The notes under the pieces were generated by a model. The model searched no databases and was not told the origin of the DNA. It was given only the letters and a program-made list of their open reading frames with translations. 64,000 nucleotides of DNA from Bacteroidia bacterium (GTDB lineage: Bacteria; Bacteroidota; Bacteroidia; CAILMK01; JBBDIG01). Below, one piece after another: positions 16,381-24,786 of the stretch; within the stretch, counting starts at the first letter, position 1; the number at the start of each line of letters is the position of its first letter. The translations under genes were made by a program, and so were the position numbers. The stretch spans positions 38,892 through 102,891 of the forward strand of contig JBBDIG010000040.1 of assembly GCA_040880525.1 (NCBI GenBank), read 5' to 3'.

Positions 16381-18018
16381 ATGAGAATTGCACTTGCCCA
16401 GCTTAATTACCACACGGGCCACTTCGATTATAATACCAACAAGATCATTACAGCCATTCAAAAAGCCAAAGCAGAAAAAGCCGATTTGGTGATTTTTGCT
16501 GAACTGGCTATTTGTGGATACCCTCCCCGCGACTTTCTGGAGTTTGATCACTTTCTGGAGCTTTGCGAACAGAGTATGGAGAGCATTGCCCGTGAATGCG
16601 TTGGCATTGCTGCCATTGTAGGAGGGCCTTCCCACAATCCCCGGCCCGAAGGAAAGAATCTTTTCAATTCCGCATTTTATTTAAAAGACGGGAAGATTGA
16701 GCATATCTACCACAAAACGCTCCTGCCTACATACGATGTTTTTGATGAGTACCGGTACTTTGAGCCTGCCATTGAACATTCCTGCATTGAATTGAATGGC
16801 TGCCGGATAGCCCTCACGATATGTGAAGATATCTGGGACTTGCTGGAAGATCCTCTTTATACGGTAAATCCTATGGACCAGCTCATCAGCCAGGCTCCGG
16901 ACTTTATGGTGAATATTGCCGCATCTCCTTTTGCCTGGAAACATGATGAACGCAGAAAGGACGAACTGCGAAAGAACGCTTCGAAGTATCAATTGCCAAT
17001 CTTCTATGTAAACCATGTGGGAGCTCAGACTGAACTGATCTTCGATGGGGCTTCAACCGTGATGAATGCGAGAGGAAGCGTATATGATGTGTTGGATTGT
17101 TTTACAGAAGATCTCAGGATATATGATCTGGAAGACGTCAGGAAGCAATCGCCCATTGTGCGCTATTCAAAACCTTCAAAATATGAACTTATCCATGATG
17201 GGCTTGTGCTTGGAATTCGCGACTATTTTCAGAAGCTGGGATTTAAAAAAGCTATTCTCGGCCTTTCAGGAGGAATTGACTCAGCACTGGTTGCTGTGCT
17301 GGCAACGGAGGCGCTGGGCAACGAAAACGTGCAGGCCGTAATGATGCCGACCGAATATACCTCCGGCAGATCAAAGTCAGATGCGGAGAAACTAGCTGAT
17401 ATCCTTGACATTTCATATAAAATAATTCCGGTTCAAAGTCCTTATCAGGCGTTTCTGGCCGAATTGAATCCTTACTTTGGAGATATGCCTTTTGGTATTG
17501 CCGAAGAAAACATGCAGGCGCGAAGCCGGGCGATCATCCTGATGGCACTGGCCAATAAATTCGGGTACATCCTGCTGAATACCTCTAATAAAAGTGAACT
17601 GGCCGTGGGCTATGGAACGCTGTATGGCGATATGGCCGGTGGGCTGTCAGTAATTGGAGATATTTATAAAACAGAGGTTTTCGAACTCTGCCGTTATATT
17701 AATCGCAATGACGAGAAAATTCCGGAGTCTATACTTACCCGGCCTCCTACCGCAGAATTACGACCGGATCAAAAAGATTCGGACAGCCTCCCACCATATC
17801 AGGTGCTGGATGAAATACTGCACGAGTATATAGAAATGCGACTGGGTCCGCGTGAGATCGTAGCAAACGGATATGATGAGGCCACCGTAAAACGCATCCT
17901 GAAAATGGTGAATCAAAGCGAGTACAAACGTGCGCAGTTCCCTCCTATCCTGCGCGTTTCTGACAAAGCTTTCGGCATGGGAAGAAGAATGCCGATCGTA
18001 GCCAAATACCTGGGATAG
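16381..18018 (+). CDS. nadE: Glutamine-dependent NAD+ synthetase
   Basis: Makes NAD+ from nicotinic acid adenine dinucleotide, ATP and glutamine. The N-terminal half is a nitrilase-type glutaminase with the Glu/Lys/Cys triad visible in FAELAICGYPPRDFL, YHKTLLPTYDVFDEYRYF and ALTICEDIWD. The C-terminal synthetase has the PP-loop LGLSGGIDSALVAVLATEALG, TEYTSGRSKSDA, and GDMAGGLSVIGDIYKTEVF. From the ATG at 16381 it is 545 aa; an ATG 18 bases upstream adds MQLNLH, which does not fit the family N-terminus. The NR transporter pnuC lies 27 kb away in the window, so the cell both imports precursors and completes NAD+ synthesis. Confidence 0.96.
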   Translation: MRIALAQLNYHTGHFDYNTNKIITAIQKAKAEKADLVIFAELAICGYPPRDFLEFDHFLELCEQSMESIARECVGIAAIVGGPSHNPRPEGKNLFNSAFYLKDGKIEHIYHKTLLPTYDVFDEYRYFEPAIEHSCIELNGCRIALTICEDIWDLLEDPLYTVNPMDQLISQAPDFMVNIAASPFAWKHDERRKDELRKNASKYQLPIFYVNHVGAQTELIFDGASTVMNARGSVYDVLDCFTEDLRIYDLEDVRKQSPIVRYSKPSKYELIHDGLVLGIRDYFQKLGFKKAILGLSGGIDSALVAVLATEALGNENVQAVMMPTEYTSGRSKSDAEKLADILDISYKIIPVQSPYQAFLAELNPYFGDMPFGIAEENMQARSRAIILMALANKFGYILLNTSNKSELAVGYGTLYGDMAGGLSVIGDIYKTEVFELCRYINRNDEKIPESILTRPPTAELRPDQKDSDSLPPYQVLDEILHEYIEMRLGPREIVANGYDEATVKRILKMVNQSEYKRAQFPPILRVSDKAFGMGRRMPIVAKYLG

Positions 18019-18186
18019 CCGGACATTTTCATGTGAAATGCTATACATTAATTAACTGAATATCTTGTATATCAATAGGTTTCGCCTCCATCAATACTTT
18101 AAGGATTTGTGTAAATTCAGTACAGTGCCTTCGATGCAAGAACCATTATAAGACATTGATATTTACAGGTAAAACAACACTTTTTG

Positions 18187-18194
18187 TACTTTTG
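18187..18194 (+). promoter_or_regulatory. -7 promoter element of ahcY
   Basis: TACTTTTG followed by CAGCC, a typical Bacteroidota -7 box, 43 bases before the start codon. The -33 element is not evident at the right spacing. Confidence 0.55.
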
Positions 18195-18237
18195 CAGCCG
18201 CAAAAAAATGTTTTCTAACTTTTAAATAATTTTAAGA

Positions 18238-19554
18238 ATGATCGAGACCAAGGTGAAAGCCGAAGATTATAAGGTAAGGGATATTTCCCTGGCTGCCTGG
18301 GGGCGCAAGGAAATTGAACTGGCAGAAGCTGAAATGCCGGGACTGATGGCAACACGCGAAGAGTACCGTGATACCCAGCCTCTCAAAGGTGCCCGGATTG
18401 CCGGATGCCTCCACATGACCATCCAGACTGCCGTGTTGATTGAAACATTGGTGGAACTTGGCGCAGAGGTCCGCTGGTCGTCTTGCAACATCTTTTCTAC
18501 GCAGGACCACGCGGCAGCTGCCATTGCCGCTGCTGGCGTTCCTGTTTTTGCCTGGAAAGGATTGACCGAGGAAGAATACGAGTGGTGCATTGAGCAAACA
18601 CTGTTTTTTGGCAGTGAAGACAAACCACTGAACATGATCCTGGATGATGGTGGCGACCTCACCAATGTGGTGCTCGACCAATATCCTGAAATTGCCAAGC
18701 ATGTAAAAGGCATCAGCGAAGAAACAACCACGGGCGTACTGCGCCTCTACGACCGCATGAAAAAAGGCACACTTCCAATGCCTGCCATCAATGTGAACGA
18801 CTCCGTTACCAAAAGCAAATTCGACAACAAGTACGGTTGCCGTGAAAGCTGTGTAGACGCCATTCGCAGGGCCACGGATATTATGATGGCCGGTAAAGTG
18901 GCCGTAGTAGCCGGATTTGGAGATGTGGGCAAAGGTTCAGCAGAATCGCTGCGTGGCGCTGGCGCTCGCGTCATCATCACCGAGATTGACCCGATCTGTG
19001 CGCTCCAGGCAGCGATGGAAGGTTTCGAAGTGAAGAAGATGATTGATGCCGTGAAGGAAGCCGACATTATCGTTACGGCCACTGGCAACAAGGACATCAT
19101 AGCAGGCCCCCATTTCGAGGCCATGAAGGACAAAGCCATTGTGTGCAACATCGGCCACTTCGACAATGAAATTGATATGGCATGGCTGAACAAAAAGCAT
19201 GGTGCTACAAAAGACACCATCAAGCCGCAGGTAGATAAATATACTATTGACGGCAAAGACATTATTGTGCTGGCTGAAGGCCGCCTCGTGAACCTGGGCT
19301 GCGCTATGGGCCACCCTTCATTCGTAATGAGCAACAGCTTTACGAACCAAACGCTGGCGCAAATAGAACTTTGGAACAATACGGACAAATACGAAAACAA
19401 GGTTTACGTACTTCCAAAACATCTTGATGAAAAAGTTGCCCGCCTGCACCTGCAAAAGATCGGTGTGGAACTGGAAGAACTTTCGGCTGACCAGGCCGCA
19501 TACATTGGCGTGGATAAGAATGGACCTTATAAGAGCGAGCATTATCGCTATTAA
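18238..19554 (+). CDS. ahcY: Adenosylhomocysteinase
   Basis: Reversibly hydrolyses S-adenosylhomocysteine to adenosine and homocysteine, keeping methylation reactions running. 438 aa. Conserved segments: [93 protein letters not shown], the NAD-binding [41 protein letters not shown], and the C-terminal [12 protein letters not shown] that completes the neighbour's NAD site. Single-gene unit with its own promoter and terminator. Confidence 0.98.
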   Translation: MIETKVKAEDYKVRDISLAAWGRKEIELAEAEMPGLMATREEYRDTQPLKGARIAGCLHMTIQTAVLIETLVELGAEVRWSSCNIFSTQDHAAAAIAAAGVPVFAWKGLTEEEYEWCIEQTLFFGSEDKPLNMILDDGGDLTNVVLDQYPEIAKHVKGISEETTTGVLRLYDRMKKGTLPMPAINVNDSVTKSKFDNKYGCRESCVDAIRRATDIMMAGKVAVVAGFGDVGKGSAESLRGAGARVIITEIDPICALQAAMEGFEVKKMIDAVKEADIIVTATGNKDIIAGPHFEAMKDKAIVCNIGHFDNEIDMAWLNKKHGATKDTIKPQVDKYTIDGKDIIVLAEGRLVNLGCAMGHPSFVMSNSFTNQTLAQIELWNNTDKYENKVYVLPKHLDEKVARLHLQKIGVELEELSADQAAYIGVDKNGPYKSEHYRY

Positions 19555-19582
19555 GCGTTCATATTTTAGATTTTAATGTATT

Positions 19583-19619
19583 AAAAAAAGGGAAATCCGG
19601 TTTGGGTTTCCCTTTTTTT
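19583..19619 (+). terminator. Intrinsic terminator after ahcY
   Basis: A long stem of A7-GGGAAATCC against its complement with a 5-base loop and T7 end. The matching A run on the left makes it bidirectional, so it also suits the minus-strand DUF1905 gene that ends 51 bases further on. Confidence 0.85.
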
Positions 19620-19669
19620 GATTAGTTATGAGTTGTCCTGGTTTTTTCCCCAACCCCATTGTGCTAATT

Positions 19670-19942
19670 TCAATTCAACCGTTCTTCAAGATTTACTGTG
19701 ATCTCATCACCGGCTTCTTTGCCAATAGCTTGTCGGATTTCCTGCTTCACCGGTAATTTATGATTGCCATTCCCGAGCGCCATGAAAGCACTCTGGAACG
19801 GGTGGCCGTCTATTGTTCCTTTCACTTTCACCAGGCCTTTAGTGCCGAAAAATGCAGCAGCTTCCGGCCACATCACGTATGTGTGTCCCCCTTTTGCCGG
19901 GCTTTTCTGCAGTGTTGCTATAAATTGTTGTTCAAGTTTCAT
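19670..19942 (-). CDS. DUF1905 domain protein
   Basis: 90-aa protein covering a single DUF1905 domain: KLEQQFIATLQKSPAKGGHT, YVMWPEAAAFFGTKGLVKVK, GHPFQSAFMALGNGNHKLPV, IRQAIGKEAGDEITVNLEER. The domain is a small beta-barrel of unknown function. I use the ATG at 19942; an upstream in-frame ATG at 19996 would overlap the preceding gene and adds residues without family resemblance. It starts 25 bases after the VOC gene stops, so the two are probably one transcript. Confidence 0.85.
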   Translation of the reverse strand: MKLEQQFIATLQKSPAKGGHTYVMWPEAAAFFGTKGLVKVKGTIDGHPFQSAFMALGNGNHKLPVKQEIRQAIGKEAGDEITVNLEERLN

Positions 19943-19967
19943 TACGCTTATTTCAAACCAAACTTCA

Positions 19968-20819
19968 TTAAGCCCGCTCCAGCGTGGCAACATCAATTTT
20001 CTTCATCTTCAGGATTTCATTCATCACTCTTTCTGACTTTTCAGGATCACCAGAACCCATAAGCTCGCCTAAATTTTCAGGTACAACCTGCCAGGAAACG
20101 CCAAACTTATCCTCCAGCCAGCCGCACATGCTTTCGGCTCCGCCCTCTGTGAGCCGATTCCAGTAGTGGTCAATTTCCTCCTGGTTTTTGCATTCAATCA
20201 TCAGGGAAACGCCTTCATCGAATTCGTACCTGTGATCCTGAGCGCTGTCCATCACCATTAGTTTATAGCCGTTCAGTCCGAATTGCGCGTGCATCACAGT
20301 GCCTTCCTTATCAGGGGCGCTGTTGGCATCGTACCGCATGATGCCATCAACTTTGGAATTATTAAAGATGTACGTATAATGATTGAGCGCCTCTTCTGCA
20401 CGGCCAAGTTGCTCTCCCGTAAAGAGCAGGCAGGGCGTAATGTGCTGCCCCACATCTTCCAGCTTACCTGAAGAAAGTTGCCACGAAACACCGTACTTAT
20501 CCTGTAACCAGCCGTATTGATCGCTCCACGGATATGCATCCAGCGGCATCAGCACATTGCCACCTTTGGATAGAGCCTCCCATATTTTCTGGATTTCCTC
20601 TTTGCTTTCCGAGATATAGAACAACGAAATTGAAGGGTTTGGACGGAACTTAGATCCGCCATTCAGACACATCACCTGCTCTCCGGCCACTTCAAACATC
20701 ACTACCATGGGTGTATCGGTGGTAATCCTGGCATTGCTGAAAATGGCACAGTAGAATTCTGCGGCCTCTTTGCCATTGCTGTCGAACCAAAGACAAGGCG
20801 TTATTTGCTGATCTTTCAT
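19968..20819 (-). CDS. Double VOC-domain protein (PhnB-like)
   Basis: Two tandem vicinal-oxygen-chelate domains of the PhnB/3-demethylubiquinone-9 methyltransferase-like group. Unit 1 begins ITPCLWFDSNGKEAAEFYCA and ends YGWLQDKYGVSWQL; unit 2 begins ITPCLLFTGEQLGRAEEALN and ends CGWLEDKFGVSWQVVPE, so the repeat is visible by eye. The fold often binds metals or small molecules; no substrate can be named. The ATG at 20819 (MKDQQITPCLWF) fits the family; 24 extra upstream residues are hydrophobic and unlike it. 283 aa. First gene of a unit with DUF1905. Confidence 0.88.
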   Translation of the reverse strand: MKDQQITPCLWFDSNGKEAAEFYCAIFSNARITTDTPMVVMFEVAGEQVMCLNGGSKFRPNPSISLFYISESKEEIQKIWEALSKGGNVLMPLDAYPWSDQYGWLQDKYGVSWQLSSGKLEDVGQHITPCLLFTGEQLGRAEEALNHYTYIFNNSKVDGIMRYDANSAPDKEGTVMHAQFGLNGYKLMVMDSAQDHRYEFDEGVSLMIECKNQEEIDHYWNRLTEGGAESMCGWLEDKFGVSWQVVPENLGELMGSGDPEKSERVMNEILKMKKIDVATLERA

Positions 20820-20844
20820 AAGTCTCGATTTTAATTTTCCTGAA

Positions 20845-20852
20845 CAAATGTA
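20845..20852 (-). promoter_or_regulatory. Candidate -7 element of the VOC-DUF1905 unit
   Basis: Minus-strand TACATTTG fits TAnnTTTG, 26 bases before the VOC start codon. It also supports the ATG at 20819 over the earlier one at 20891, which would lie upstream of the promoter. Confidence 0.45.
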
Positions 20853-20936
20853 GAATATCAAATACCGAAGCAGAAGGTAGCAAAGCGACATTTTAAGGGG
20901 TGGAATGCGGCTGGTATTACAAGCTTTACTTCCTCT

Positions 20937-22415
20937 TCAATTCTGCATCCAGAATATTTTCTCTGATACATTCTTCTCTCCTCTCGCCTCCGGTCCGGGA
21001 AAGAACGAATTAGCAACTATAAACACGATTGCAGAAACAGCGATCCCAAAAATATTGGCATCCAGACTCAGCCAAAGCTGATCAAACCATTGCAGGGAAA
21101 TGGTTGTGAAACCACCAAGAATCATGGCGGCCATTGCAGCTACCGGACTAGTTTGTCGCCAGAAGAGTGCTCCGAGCAGCGGCACCAGCAGCCCGGAAAC
21201 CATAAAGGCGTAAGAAAGCAGCATCAGGTCCAGCACCTGTGTCATTACTGAGGCGAGGAGAAGCGAAATTGCACCAATCACCAAGGTGGCGATTTGCGAT
21301 ATTCCCACGAAATCTTTGTGATCGGTAGAGAATTTACGGAAGCGCCCCACAATATCCGAAACGAAATTTCCTGAAGCCGCCATCAGGCAGCTATCGGCCG
21401 TGCTGAGAATGGCCGAGAAATAGGCTGACATCACCAAACCCATAAGGCCAACGGGAAGTACCGTTCGCAACAGCATAGGCAGGCCCGTTTCAGGATCGGT
21501 GGCAGAAACATTGGCGCTGCCCAGGTAGTCGAACATTCCCTGGTCTGCGGCCACGCGCGCCAGCAGTCCTAGCGCCACGCCCATAAAAGCCATAACCGGC
21601 CACTCAAACAACCCGGCAAGATACCAGGCGCGCCTGGCAGTTTTTTCATCACGGCAGGCATAAATGCGTTGGTAGAGCGTCATGCCAACGAACCAGATGG
21701 GAATGATCGTCACCGCCCAATTCACCAATTCCTGCCAGGAAATATTGGTGAGCGTCAGCATTTCCGGTTGTACGGTTTGCTGCACAGCTTCCCAGCCGCC
21801 TACGGTAGTGTAGGCTACAGGCAAAGCGATGAAAATCAAACCGGCCATCAGGATGATCCATTGCACTGTATCGGTATAGATCACAGCCTTCAGGCCGCCC
21901 AATACGGTATATATAACTACGATCAGCCCCATGGCAATGAGGGCCGTGTCCAGGTCTACAGCCGCAAAAGCGCCATTGGCCAACTTTGCTCCCGCCAGGA
22001 TCTGTGAACTCGTGAAGCCCATGTAGCCGATCGCGGAAATAATGCCGGCTACGAGCGCCACATTCGCCCCATAATAATGATTGAAGATTTGCGGAAACGT
22101 GAGAAACCGGCCAAATGCTTCGTTGCCTTTTACTTTGGGAATGAGCAGCACTGCTGCCAGCCATGCCCCAATCAGTCCTGTAAAAAGCATCCACGCTCCG
22201 GACAGGCCCATGACAAAACCCAAACCGCCCAGTCCAATAGAAAATCCGCCACCTACATCCGTGGCCACCACCGAAAGGCCGATATGCAGGCTGCCCATAT
22301 TGCGCCCGCCCACATAGTAATCATCCCCGCTTTTGTTCTTGTGCATGAAGTAGAGCCCCACCCCAAGCATGGTGATGATGTATACGAAAAAAATGGTGAT
22401 GTCCAGCCAGTGCAT
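20937..22415 (-). CDS. Sodium:solute symporter (SSS family)
   Basis: 492-aa inner-membrane transporter with about 13 hydrophobic segments. SSS signatures: the N-terminal LDITIFFVYIITMLGVGLYF, GDDYYVGGRNMG, SVVATDVGGGFSIGLGGLGF, the Na+-binding-type GFTSSQILAGAKLANG, YTVLGGLKAVIYTDTVQWII, and STADSCLMAASGNFVSDI. Driven by the sodium gradient. The substrate cannot be assigned; sugars, amino acids, proline/pantothenate or acids are all possible in this family. It stands alone, 45 bases after the region upstream of the VOC gene, with no catabolic neighbours that would hint at the ligand. Confidence 0.9.
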   Translation of the reverse strand: MHWLDITIFFVYIITMLGVGLYFMHKNKSGDDYYVGGRNMGSLHIGLSVVATDVGGGFSIGLGGLGFVMGLSGAWMLFTGLIGAWLAAVLLIPKVKGNEAFGRFLTFPQIFNHYYGANVALVAGIISAIGYMGFTSSQILAGAKLANGAFAAVDLDTALIAMGLIVVIYTVLGGLKAVIYTDTVQWIILMAGLIFIALPVAYTTVGGWEAVQQTVQPEMLTLTNISWQELVNWAVTIIPIWFVGMTLYQRIYACRDEKTARRAWYLAGLFEWPVMAFMGVALGLLARVAADQGMFDYLGSANVSATDPETGLPMLLRTVLPVGLMGLVMSAYFSAILSTADSCLMAASGNFVSDIVGRFRKFSTDHKDFVGISQIATLVIGAISLLLASVMTQVLDLMLLSYAFMVSGLLVPLLGALFWRQTSPVAAMAAMILGGFTTISLQWFDQLWLSLDANIFGIAVSAIVFIVANSFFPGPEARGEKNVSEKIFWMQN

Positions 22416-22680
22416 AAAATTCTGAGGTTGTGAAAATTCCTTTAGGGATTGCAGAAGTATAAAAAAAAGGAGAGAACCTCAAATTTCCGCTGTCGCATTA
22501 TGGGTATTTCTATGCAGATTGTTCGTGCTGATGTAGCATGAGCAATGAAGGTTTCATTGAGTCAGAACATAATCCAATATGGCGGATCACGAAATGAATC
22601 CGCCACTCGTGGGCCTTTAATAACCTGCTGAACAGGTAAAGAGACAGCAAAGGGCTGATACTTATCCCGGAGCTGGAATT

Positions 22681-22773
22681 TGAGCTTCCCAATAAAAAGA
22701 CGGTTCGGCCGGATGGGACCACTTTCAGGATTATATCTTTGAGATATAATAGCTGTTGAAGAAAGATTGCACG
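22681..22773 (-). pseudogene. Possible remnant of a MNT-type nucleotidyltransferase
   Basis: The minus-strand reading YLKDIILKVVPSGRTVFLLG followed by SS resembles the start of small nucleotidyltransferases (helix, then v-P-x-g-R-v-x-L-f-G-S). The expected SD-x-D-L metal motif does not follow in any frame, so if real it is decayed. The match is short and could be chance. Confidence 0.22.
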
Positions 22774-22960
22774 GTGAGTATGAGAACAGTTGAGATTGTG
22801 GGGGAAATGTGAAAAATTAATATTCAGAATAATGACTGAAGAAAAAGCAAAAGTGGAATCGGAAAAAATGGCTAAGGACTTAATGAATAAACCAGCATAT
22901 AATCTGGACAAAGCGAAAATTACTTGGTTGAAGCCAAAGAATTTAATAGTCCTGGGGTCT

Positions 22961-23087
22961 ACCTGGTTTTTAAGATCACGCTATAGATTTCCCGGTTTAC
23001 CGTCCTTTTGGACACCGTTAGCATTTCCAGGTAAAACCCTGGCAGGGCCGGTAGCGCCTTGCCTAGCAAACGCAGGGGCTTCTTCGT
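22961..23087 (-). pseudogene. Possible C-terminal fragment of an unknown protein
   Basis: A 41-codon stop-to-stop minus-strand frame contains LLGKALPALPGFYLEMLTVS then KRTVNREIYSVILKTR. It has protein-like composition and higher GC than its flanks, but no start codon and no family I can name. The three hairpins of this region fall partly inside it, so a structured RNA is an alternative. Confidence 0.22.
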
Positions 23088-23280
23088 ATCCTATATTATC
23101 CGGTAGTCCGATATAATACGGACATCTTAGTCTTAAATGAAAATTAGAGAAGCATCCTGATGTTCATAAAAGACTTAACCCCTAGTTTGGGTTTATTAAC
23201 TATCACGTTACCAGGCATCTTAAAGGTAGTTTAAATGGTTCAAAACATTATTTTTTGTATAACTAAAAGTAAGCTGAAAA

Positions 23281-23308
23281 TTGTAAAATAAAATTTAGCA
23301 TATCTTTG
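23281..23308 (+). promoter_or_regulatory. Promoter of the acidic lipoprotein gene
   Basis: TTG at 23281-23283 and TATCTTTG at 23301-23308 are separated by 17 bases, a good match to the Bacteroidota TTTG...TAnnTTTG promoter. The predicted transcript start is near 23314, leaving a leader of about 45 bases. Confidence 0.65.
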
Positions 23309-23357
23309 ACGCGAACAATTTTAATTTTTACACCTAAAAGATTCAAAGCCTAAAATC

Positions 23358-23999
23358 ATGAAAAATCTGTTTTTAATCTTCTGCGCTTTTTGCGCTACAT
23401 CATTTGTCCTGAGTTCTTGCGATAACGACAAGGGAATGACGGATGCCGAAAGAAATGCCATTATCGACTCTACGTATGAAGCCGAGGCAACGCTGATCCG
23501 GGAAAATATGATCCGGCAGTGTTCTGACGAGATGGAAATGCGGGTTCAGCCTAAAGTGGATAGCATCGTTCAGGCTAAAATGGATGCGGATGACGAATCT
23601 GCCGATGACATGCTGGATAATGATGGCATGACAACGGATCAGGATGGTGATGACATGACTGCAGATGAGGATGCCGATGTGGAAAAAGACGAGATGACCG
23701 ATCAGGAGAAAATTGACATGGCGGTTCAGGAAAAGATCGCAGAACTTCGTGAAGAAATGGAGAGGGAATGTCAGCAGCGCGTAATGGATGTGGCTAACCA
23801 CAGAGCCGATTCTATTCTGGCTCTGGAACCAGAAGCCAGCACAGGAACTCCGTCTTCTCCTCCCGGGAATCAAACCGAAGAGCCGACAACACCGACTACT
23901 GAACCAGGCAGAAAAAGCGAGGAAACCGTGAAACCAGGAAGGAAATCTGACGAGCCAGTAAAACCAGGAAGAAAAAATCCTAAGAACGAAGGAAACTAA
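23358..23999 (+). CDS. Acidic lipoprotein with Lys/Pro/Arg-rich C-terminal repeats
   Basis: 213-aa lipoprotein of unknown function. Lipobox VLSSC gives Cys21. Next comes a helical region (about 30-75), then a strongly acidic Asp/Met-rich stretch (about 77-110) with repeats such as DDMLDNDGMTTDQDGDDMTA. A second helical segment (EKIAELREEMERECQQRV) follows, and the tail has Pro/Thr-rich sequence and three copies of a PGRKS-like unit (EPGRKSEE, KPGRKSDE, KPGRKNPK). The acidic stretch might bind calcium, but no proper EF-hand or thrombospondin-3 spacing is seen. Own promoter and terminator. No homologue recognised. Confidence 0.75.
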   Translation: MKNLFLIFCAFCATSFVLSSCDNDKGMTDAERNAIIDSTYEAEATLIRENMIRQCSDEMEMRVQPKVDSIVQAKMDADDESADDMLDNDGMTTDQDGDDMTADEDADVEKDEMTDQEKIDMAVQEKIAELREEMERECQQRVMDVANHRADSILALEPEASTGTPSSPPGNQTEEPTTPTTEPGRKSEETVKPGRKSDEPVKPGRKNPKNEGN

Positions 24000-24042
24000 T
24001 CCATCCGATTGTAACTATCGGGTCTTACTACAAGATCCTATT

Positions 24043-24080
24043 AAAAAAGGGATGTCCTCAACACGACATCCCTTTTTTTT
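24043..24080 (+). terminator. Intrinsic terminator after the acidic lipoprotein gene
   Basis: GGGATGTC and GACATCCC arms extended by A6 and T8 runs, with an 8-base loop. Lies 44 bases after the stop. Confidence 0.85.
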
Positions 24081-24290
24081 GATCCATGAAGCGGGCTTCT
24101 TAATAGCTGAAGTTTAAAATCAAAACGTAATTCCATTCTTTGAATATAGGCATATTCCGAAGCTATTGGTAGCATCTAAAATTAATGATTAATGGTGAGT
24201 ATTTAAAGAGTACAAATAAAAATGCCATGGGAGCTTTAAAAGCTGATGAAATATTCTAATCAGGCGATGTATCCTTGCTTTTTTAACATT

Positions 24291-24411
24291 CTATTTACGA
24301 AGCATTACTGCTTGACAAGTTGCGGTAATGACATTACCTGCAGCCTCATAAGAAACTGTAATCCAAACCGAAAACCAGAATCAACATTAAGCTTTTCAGG
24401 TTCAACTTGTT
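24291..24411 (-). pseudogene. Broken, chimeric copy of the EGF-like lipoprotein gene
   Basis: Two pieces of a gene like the intact one at 24787-25311 are joined directly. Plus-strand bases 24365-24411 match 25262-25308 (signal-peptide part) at 45 of 47 positions. Adjacent bases 24291-24359 read TVSYEAAGNVITATCQAVM then LRK and a stop on the minus strand, against TVSYDDGGTIVTETCEVIM then LRQ and a stop in the intact gene: 11 of 22 residues identical, ending at the same place. Everything between is missing, the junction shifts the frame, and the start codon is destroyed (CAT replaced by GGA). The much greater divergence of the C-terminal piece means it came from a different paralogue than the signal piece or has been diverging longer. 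Confidence 0.8.
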
Positions 24412-24680
24412 GGACGGAAAATTGGGCTGGATTTCAAAAAACTAAACAAACCTGCGGCTCCCCTACTTTTGTTCGGACGCGGAAAGCGGAAATCACGGAT
24501 GTGGGACGAATTCATAGTCTCCTTCATTCCGGTATTTTTTAAGGAAGTAAAAGGAGGAGCACTTTTTACACACTAAGTTTGGAGAGGTAAAATGAGGAAG
24601 AGAAAAGAAGCATTAATAAACAGGTTTAAATGGGCCAGATTATTATTTGAAGGCAGGCCGGGCAAAATAACTATGGGAGC
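24412..24680. other. Non-coding stretch beside the broken lipoprotein copy
   Basis: No convincing gene, promoter or structured element was seen. Open frames here are short and lack family resemblance. Confidence 0.5.
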
Positions 24681-24722
24681 AAAAATAAAAAAGCCATTGA
24701 GACCTTTAACGGGTTCAATGGC
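24681..24722 (-). terminator. Intrinsic terminator after the EGF-like lipoprotein gene
   Basis: GCCATTGA and TCAATGGC arms extended inward by ACC/GGT-type pairs. A-rich bases on the left supply a U tract for minus-strand transcripts, and a T5 run on the right makes it usable both ways. 65 bases past the stop. Confidence 0.7.
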
Positions 24723-24786
24723 ATTTTTATAAGTAAAGGTATGTTCTGGTCAGGCTAATTCGTCCTGCTTCTGAAACATTCGCTCT

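Larger units (their letters stand above)
22416..23260. other. Gene-poor stretch with eroded coding traces and hairpins
   Basis: No convincing intact gene. Two minus-strand traces look protein-like and are listed separately (22681-22773 and 22961-23087). Three hairpins lie within about 120 bases: GTCC-TTTT-GGAC (23002-23013), CCAGG-TAAAAC-CCTGG (23027-23042), and an imperfect stem around CGG-TAGT-CCG (23093-23118). An open plus-strand frame at 22790-23116 has no recognisable content. Confidence 0.5.

Noticed and set aside
22790..23116. 108-codon plus-strand frame
   Set aside because: No family resemblance, and the minus strand is equally or more protein-like. Treated as an eroded region.
24246..24542. 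98-codon plus-strand frame
   Set aside because: It runs antisense to the broken lipoprotein copy, whose homology to the intact gene explains the sequence.
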